This document shows, in pieces, positions 22,871 through 26,903 of a stretch of 26,903 nucleotides of DNA. Source of the DNA: a virus; the IMG/VR virus record IMGVR_UViG_3300044678_002132, positions 1 through 26,903 of that record; one strand, given 5' to 3'. Position numbers and translations under genes: made by a program. The notes under the pieces were generated by a model. It worked only from the letters and a program-made list of their open reading frames with translations. It was not told where the DNA came from and made no database searches. Numbering within the stretch: the stretch's first letter is position 1; the number at the start of each line of letters is the position of its first letter.

Positions 22871-23993
22871 CATTTCATTATTAGTAGGACTAAAAAATAA
22901 TTTAGACTACAATAAACATTTTTACGAAACAACTAGAGCATTATATCCAGAAGTAGAAATATGTTTTGTAAGTTATGGGTCAACTGATGGAACGCATGAA
23001 TGGTTAGACACATTATTAGATGATAACTTAAAGTATTTCTATTCAGTTGAAAACAAAACGTTTTCTGATACATTTAACAAAGCAGCAGAATTAGCTACGC
23101 GCGACTATGTAGCATATTTACATAATGATATTGTATTAGCGCCTGGTTTTATTGAAAATTTAGAAAAACATGTAGATGCTAACAATGTGGTTGCATATAC
23201 CACAATAGAACCGCCTATATTCGCAGGACATGAACGTCCAGGTAAACTAATACATGATTTGGGTACATCTTTAGAGACGTTTGATAAGGGGGCGTTATAC
23301 GAGTTTGTTAGAACAAATAAATCTAAATATGAAAACAAAACTGAATCTGGTATTACGTTTTTTATGTGTATGCCTCGCATCAAGTTATTAGAAATTGGAG
23401 GTATGGATAATTTATTCAATCCAATGTTTTGCGAAGATGATGATTTGATTCGTCGATGGAATTTATTGGGAATGAATTGTTTTACTGCATTGGATGCAAT
23501 ATGTTATCATTTTGTTAGTAAAACATCTAGATTTTCAGAAGAATATCAAACTCGAACACAGCAAATTGAATTGAATTCAAATAGAAATTTCATTAGAAAA
23601 TGGGGTATGCGATTATCGGCACCAAAATATAATATTGGAATACGTATTGAAAATTGTACGGCACACTTATTAGAATTATTAGAACCGTTTGGCGAACAAA
23701 TATACTCAGATGCAGAGTGGATGAAATATGTTACATTAGAACAACCTAATACAAAATTTGATTTACGTAAACGTTGCCATTCATTAACTGAGTTGGATAG
23801 ATATGATTATAATGATATCGTTGTAGAAATTGATGGAAATGCATTTACTCAACAAGATTTTGATGTTATACAAAATTTATCAGCAATAGTACAAGATTCT
23901 GGAGAACCCGGCACCTTTACAATAGGTAATTTAAAAATTACAATTGTTTCTATGGAAACATATGAAAAAGATCTAGTTGTTTGTAAAAAATAA
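22860..23993 (+). CDS. GT2-family glycosyltransferase with C-terminal extension
   Basis: A 377-residue protein. Residues 1-245 are a GT2 domain: NNISLLVGLKNNLDYN start, FVSYGSTDGTHEWL (36-49, the 'v.s.gStDgt..~l' loop), AYLHNDIVLAPGF (85-97) with HND at the DXD position, and FCEDDDLIRRWNLLG (about 183-197), the acceptor 'ED.Dl..R....G' motif. The last ~130 residues are an extra domain of unknown role. The start ATG 22860 lies within the epimerase gene; the in-frame TTG at 22845 is less likely. It ends the cassette; a 65-base gap with a promoter-like box follows. Confidence 0.88.
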   Translation: MENNISLLVGLKNNLDYNKHFYETTRALYPEVEICFVSYGSTDGTHEWLDTLLDDNLKYFYSVENKTFSDTFNKAAELATRDYVAYLHNDIVLAPGFIENLEKHVDANNVVAYTTIEPPIFAGHERPGKLIHDLGTSLETFDKGALYEFVRTNKSKYENKTESGITFFMCMPRIKLLEIGGMDNLFNPMFCEDDDLIRRWNLLGMNCFTALDAICYHFVSKTSRFSEEYQTRTQQIELNSNRNFIRKWGMRLSAPKYNIGIRIENCTAHLLELLEPFGEQIYSDAEWMKYVTLEQPNTKFDLRKRCHSLTELDRYDYNDIVVEIDGNAFTQQDFDVIQNLSAIVQDSGEPGTFTIGNLKITIVSMETYEKDLVVCKK

Positions 23994-24021
23994 ATTTTCT
24001 CATTGATTTGTTTGTTTTGTT

Positions 24022-24036
24022 ATATTTATACGAAAG
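24022..24036 (+). promoter_or_regulatory. Putative promoter box before the lysis block
   Basis: ATATTTATACGAAAG in the 65-base gap before the lysis genes matches the box at 15025-15039 in 13 of 15 bases. On the - strand it reads TATAAATA, the T4 late core. A + strand role, with a 22-base leader to the ATG at 24059, is suggested by position at the head of both large cassettes. Confidence 0.4.
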
Positions 24037-24048
24037 TAATAATTTAAC

Positions 24049-24053
24049 GGGAG
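24049..24053 (+). promoter_or_regulatory. Ribosome binding site GGGAG fixing the start at 24059
   Basis: GGGAG lies five bases before ATG 24059 and decides that start over the in-frame TTG at 24008, which would place the promoter-like box inside the gene. Confidence 0.6.
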
Positions 24054-24058
24054 ATATA

Positions 24059-24313
24059 ATGGGCGGATTCAAACAAATCTTTAAAGATTCGAATGATTAC
24101 AATGAAAAAACCATTATTGGATTTATGTCATTTGCAGTTATGACACTTGCAATGGTTGTAGATTTAATAACAGGATATTTTGGTAATGAATTAAAATTAA
24201 ATGAATACATTTACAATTCATTTGTTATTGTAACATTGGGAAGTTTAGGAATTGCAGGTTTAGAAAAGTTTGCAGGAAAAAAATCAAATAACGAAAACAG
24301 CGAAGAAATATAA
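24059..24313 (+). CDS. Small two-TM membrane protein, holin-like
   Basis: An 84-residue protein with a charged N-terminus (about 1-18), a first membrane segment at about 19-41 (IIGFMSFAVMTLAMVVDLITGYF), a short polar loop, a second at about 50-67 (YNSFVIVTLGSLGIAGLEKF), and a hydrophilic, Lys/Glu-rich tail. This is the size and shape of class II holins or of an antiholin. It is the first gene of the lysis block and a second holin-like gene follows two genes later. The start at 24059 is chosen for the GGGAG site just upstream. Confidence 0.75.
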   Translation: MGGFKQIFKDSNDYNEKTIIGFMSFAVMTLAMVVDLITGYFGNELKLNEYIYNSFVIVTLGSLGIAGLEKFAGKKSNNENSEEI

Positions 24314-24322
24314 AGGTTAACA

Positions 24323-24913
24323 ATGTCTTATACAAGAGAACAAATTGAAGCTACCGTAAAAGCTAAAGGATATGTTTGGTTTGAAGGTGCAAAAAATTAT
24401 GATGTGAATATTGTAGGAGTACGAAATTCTGCAACAGGTGATAAAGTTACTAACGTGTTTGATGATATCATGACAGTATCATATAAAGTTGATGGCGAAT
24501 GGAAATTTCATGCATGGCCATGTACAACTGATCCAGGTAAGAAAGGTGTTCAGCAATATCACAATGCAAAAGGCGTTGCTCGATTAGTTGAAGGTCAATA
24601 CAGAGGTTCACACGGAATTGGTTTGCATCAAGGTAAGTATGAAGCATTAAAACAATATAAATCAGTAAAAGTATTTCGTGATGCAGATCGCAACATGACA
24701 TACGCTGAAAACAAAGTGGATGAAGGTGTTTTTGGAATCAACATTCACAAAGCGGGTGCAGATTCAACTTATGTTGAAAATTGGTCTGAAGGTTGTCAAG
24801 TATTTAAAAGAGTTAAAGATTTTGAAGAATTTATGACAATTTGTCGTAAAGCCAAAGACATCCATGGAAATTCTTTTACTTATACATTGATTGAATCTGC
24901 GGACGTTAAATAA
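24323..24913 (+). CDS. YkuD-like (L,D-transpeptidase-fold) cell-wall protein
   Basis: A 196-residue protein with a motif resembling the YkuD active site: GINIHKAG (138-145, His142) followed by NWSEGCQVF (153-161) with Ser155 and Cys158, i.e. the H...S-x-G-C pattern of L,D-transpeptidases. The region before it is strand-rich with no signal peptide or membrane segment. The family acts on peptidoglycan crosslinks; in a lysis block it may cut or alter the wall, leaving through the holin pore. AAAGG (24312-24316) precedes the ATG by six bases. Its stop overlaps the holin ATG (TAATG). Its exact substrate is unknown. Confidence 0.75.
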   Translation: MSYTREQIEATVKAKGYVWFEGAKNYDVNIVGVRNSATGDKVTNVFDDIMTVSYKVDGEWKFHAWPCTTDPGKKGVQQYHNAKGVARLVEGQYRGSHGIGLHQGKYEALKQYKSVKVFRDADRNMTYAENKVDEGVFGINIHKAGADSTYVENWSEGCQVFKRVKDFEEFMTICRKAKDIHGNSFTYTLIESADVK

Positions 24914-25341
24914 TGAAAACAACAACATTATCGGCGATAATATATTCGGCAAGTACATTGATGGCATTCATTTGTACATATTTCTTCAACTTGGCAATGT
25001 CAAATTCAGATCAGTATTTGGCATTGGTTGCAGTAGTAATGACAGATGGGTTCTTTGGAGTAATTGCTGGTACTAAAAATGAAGGCTTCAAAACATTTAA
25101 AGCTCTTAAAGTTTTGAGAACATTGGTAGTATGGATTATGTTTTTAACGGTATTGTTAGTTATCGAAAAAGGTTTTCCGGGTACGGGGTGGTTGAGTGAA
25201 ACCATTTTATTGCCATTCATAATATTTCAACTTGTTAGTGCATTAAAGAATGCATCAATGTTGGGATTGATTGAAGGAAAAGTTTTATTAGAAATTTTAG
25301 ATAAAATTGATTTACATAAAGGTTTACGAAATAAAGGTTAA
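24913..25341 (+). CDS. Phage holin family protein (four TM)
   Basis: A 142-residue membrane protein with about four hydrophobic segments (about 6-28, 35-54, 67-86, 94-112) and a soluble, charged C-terminus. The middle has DGFFGVIAGTKNEGFKTFKALKVLRTL, matching the 'D...G~~~a...~e.~ss.k...gl.kk~' part of the phage holin/toxin-secretion family, and the late SALKNASMLG matches 'SilENa..lG'. It would permeabilise the inner membrane to set lysis timing. It sits directly between two wall-active enzymes, overlapping the first by one base and two bases before the second. Confidence 0.82.
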   Translation: MKTTTLSAIIYSASTLMAFICTYFFNLAMSNSDQYLALVAVVMTDGFFGVIAGTKNEGFKTFKALKVLRTLVVWIMFLTVLLVIEKGFPGTGWLSETILLPFIIFQLVSALKNASMLGLIEGKVLLEILDKIDLHKGLRNKG

Positions 25342-25343
25342 AT

Positions 25344-26021
25344 ATGAGTTTAGATACATCAAAAATTAAACAAGTTCCATTACCAGAGTCACAGTATATT
25401 AAAGAAGCAACAGAAAAGAAACAAATCGTATTGCATCACACCGCAGGTAATTCATCAGGCCCAGGCACAATTAAAATGTGGGCTAATGATGATAGAGGAC
25501 GAATTGCAACTTGCGTTACTATATCTGGTAAAGGCGTATCAAAAGATACATACGACGGAGAAATTTGTCAAGCATTTTCATCTAAGCATTGGGGATATCA
25601 TTTAGGACTTAAACAAGATGTGTTTAAAGCTAAGGGCGTTCCTTACAAAGCATTAGATAAGATATCAATTGGAATTGAAATTTGTAACTGGGGTGGATTA
25701 GACAAAGTTGGAGATAAATTTTATAATTATGTGGATCGAGAAATTCCTGCAGATCAAGTGACGGAATTAGAAACGCCATATAAAGGACATAAATATTATC
25801 ATGCGTATACAGATGCACAAATTGAATCTGTTAAACAATTATTGTTACATTGGCGAGACACTTACGGCATTGACTTAACATACCGAGAAGAAGATATGTG
25901 GTCAGTATCAACGCGAGCTTTGAAAGGAGAAGTAGGTGTGTATACGCACAATTCATATCGTAAGGATAAATCGGATATATATCCTTGTCCTCGTATGATT
26001 GCAATGCTGAAAACATTGTAA
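25344..26021 (+). CDS. N-acetylmuramoyl-L-alanine amidase (endolysin)
   Basis: A 225-residue Amidase_2 (zinc amidase) protein, the probable endolysin, cleaving the amide between MurNAc and L-Ala. Evidence: IVLHHTAG (28-35) with the first zinc His, WGYHLGL (83-89), ISIGIEICNWGG (107-118), and a distal THNSYRKDKSDIYPCP (201-216), the 'H......K.DPgp' segment carrying the second His (202) and the third ligand position. There is no separate wall-binding domain or signal peptide, fitting holin-dependent release. AAAGG (25333-25337) lies six bases before the ATG. The stop shares a base with the next ATG (TAATG). Confidence 0.92.
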   Translation: MSLDTSKIKQVPLPESQYIKEATEKKQIVLHHTAGNSSGPGTIKMWANDDRGRIATCVTISGKGVSKDTYDGEICQAFSSKHWGYHLGLKQDVFKAKGVPYKALDKISIGIEICNWGGLDKVGDKFYNYVDREIPADQVTELETPYKGHKYYHAYTDAQIESVKQLLLHWRDTYGIDLTYREEDMWSVSTRALKGEVGVYTHNSYRKDKSDIYPCPRMIAMLKTL

Positions 26022-26903
26022 TGCGCAATGCATTATCGGGCATATCATTAAAATCAAAAATAGCACTAGGAATTACTGGTGCTATTATGATTATTTTCTT
26101 TATTGTACAAATTTGTGCCATTATGGGTTGGTGTTCTACTAGTTATGAACTAAGCAAATTTGGATATGGTTGTGTAATTGGATTTATATTTCCATTCTTT
26201 GTTTTTGCATCTGAATTCTTATTACAAAAACGACGGATGATTGAAGAGATTAATAATCAGGTTGGCGAAGTACGCAAACAAAATACATATCTGGAACATG
26301 CAGCAAAGATACTTAGACACGATATGCATTCGGGTATTAATACTTATATTCCGAGAGGCATATCATCTTTAGAACGCAGAGTACCTGATTCTGTAATCGC
26401 AGAATTAAAAATTGAAGCACCATTGAAAATGATAAAGGAAGGACTTGCTCATTCCCAAAAAGTTTATAAAGGTGTTTATGAATTTACTAATCTAGTAAAA
26501 AAAGATGCCGTATTAGATAGAGCCGATCACAATTTAAAAACTATCTTAGAAAATTATCTAGCATCTACTTCATATAAAAGTCAAGTTATCATTGACGAAT
26601 TACCCATTGTATCAGTTAATGAATCATTGTTTTGTACAGCATTAGATAATTTAATTCGCAATGGATTAAAATACAACGATAGTGATCTAAAATTAGTTAA
26701 GATATATATGGAAAATGATTTGTTGATTTTGCAAGATAATGGCCGCGGCATAACTCAACAAGAATTTGATACATTATCTCAACCATATACTAGAAAAGAA
26801 GGACAAAAAGAAACTGGCAGTGGATTGGGATTGAATATTTGTATTGCTATACTACAAGAACATGGATTTGGAATTTCATGTGAAAAAAACAATATTGGAA
26901 CTA
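26021..26903 (+). CDS. Membrane histidine kinase (3' end outside window)
   Basis: The frame is open from ATG 26021 to the window edge (294 codons). Two membrane segments (about 13-36 and 48-68) flank an 11-residue loop, so there is no sizeable extracytoplasmic sensor. A coiled-coil linker (about 70-95) leads to the phospho-acceptor box ILRHDMHSGI (His100 candidate), a helical region, then a Bergerat ATPase: N box ALDNLIRNGLKYND (207-220), G1 DNGRG (239-243), and G2 GSGLGLNI (266-273). All ATP-binding motifs are intact, so it should autophosphorylate. No response regulator is in view. It is translationally coupled to the amidase (TAATG). The C-terminal end of the ATPase domain, and any receiver domain, lies beyond the window. 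Confidence 0.88.
   Translation, partial: MRNALSGISLKSKIALGITGAIMIIFFIVQICAIMGWCSTSYELSKFGYGCVIGFIFPFFVFASEFLLQKRRMIEEINNQVGEVRKQNTYLEHAAKILRHDMHSGINTYIPRGISSLERRVPDSVIAELKIEAPLKMIKEGLAHSQKVYKGVYEFTNLVKKDAVLDRADHNLKTILENYLASTSYKSQVIIDELPIVSVNESLFCTALDNLIRNGLKYNDSDLKLVKIYMENDLLILQDNGRGITQQEFDTLSQPYTRKEGQKETGSGLGLNICIAILQEHGFGISCEKNNIGT

Noticed and set aside
24008-24313. TTG start for the holin-like protein
   Set aside because: It would put the shared promoter-like box inside the coding region and lacks a ribosome binding site; ATG 24059 has GGGAG.
1-26903. tRNA genes, CRISPR arrays, insertion sequences
   Set aside because: Non-coding gaps are all under 70 bases and show no cloverleaf; no repeat-spacer pattern, transposase or terminal inverted repeats were seen.

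Overview
The window is 26.9 kb of AT-rich DNA. Every supported gene lies on the + strand, and the genes are packed with 1-50 base overlaps and almost no spacers. The replication genes are T4-type: a family B DNA polymerase with exonuclease, a sliding clamp, an AAA+ clamp loader with a probable gp62-like partner, and a PD-(D/E)XK nuclease. Together with a GroES-like co-chaperonin, dUTPase, DUF3310 and a holin/amidase block, they point to a large tailed dsDNA phage of the T4-like myovirus kind. It is probably an uncultured aquatic phage. Where spacers exist, AAAGG/AAAGGA or GGGAG ribosome binding sites are visible, so the host probably uses Shine-Dalgarno initiation. The host itself cannot be named from the sequence.

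Layout. 1-608 is the end of an unrecognised protein. 671-2932 holds folE, a queD-like gene, a small protein with an SSB-like C-terminal tip, and queE, which together make most of a preQ0 (7-deazaguanine) pathway. 2988-4253 carries a thioredoxin, a GroES-like protein, a small membrane protein and a hypoxanthine/guanine phosphoribosyltransferase. 4253-6769 is DNA polymerase. 6793-10245 is a cassette of an unknown protein, a nucleotidyltransferase, a probable second T-fold (QueD-fold) protein, a GT-B glycosyltransferase and a DpdA-type DNA transglycosylase. 10259-13410 is sliding clamp, dUTPase, clamp loader ATPase, a zinc-ribbon protein, an unknown, a gp62-like subunit and DUF3310. 13427-15021 is a PD-(D/E)XK nuclease, an unknown and a DUF2493/SLOG-like protein. 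15054-23993 is a ten-gene glycan cassette of seven glycosyltransferases, two methyltransferases and one sugar-nucleotide epimerase. 24059-26021 is the lysis block (small membrane protein, YkuD-like enzyme, holin, amidase). The window ends inside a membrane-bound histidine kinase.

How the genes may work together. FolE, QueD and QueE turn GTP into 7-carboxy-7-deazaguanine. QueC, needed for preQ0, is not seen here. DpdA would exchange guanine in phage DNA for the deazapurine, and the released guanine could be recycled by the phage phosphoribosyltransferase to GMP and GTP. The overlap of DpdA with a glycosyltransferase, next to a nucleotidyltransferase, raises the untested possibility of a sugar-decorated 7-deazaguanine in DNA. 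The most unexpected single gene is the two-TM histidine kinase fused translationally to the end of the lysis operon.

All six untranslated gaps longer than about 15 bases (609-670, 6770-6792, 13411-13426, 14384-14401, 15022-15053, 23994-24058) carry a TATAAT- or TATTTATA-like box and are the best promoter candidates. There is no gene-free stretch above 300 bases. I saw no tRNA, rRNA, CRISPR or insertion sequence.
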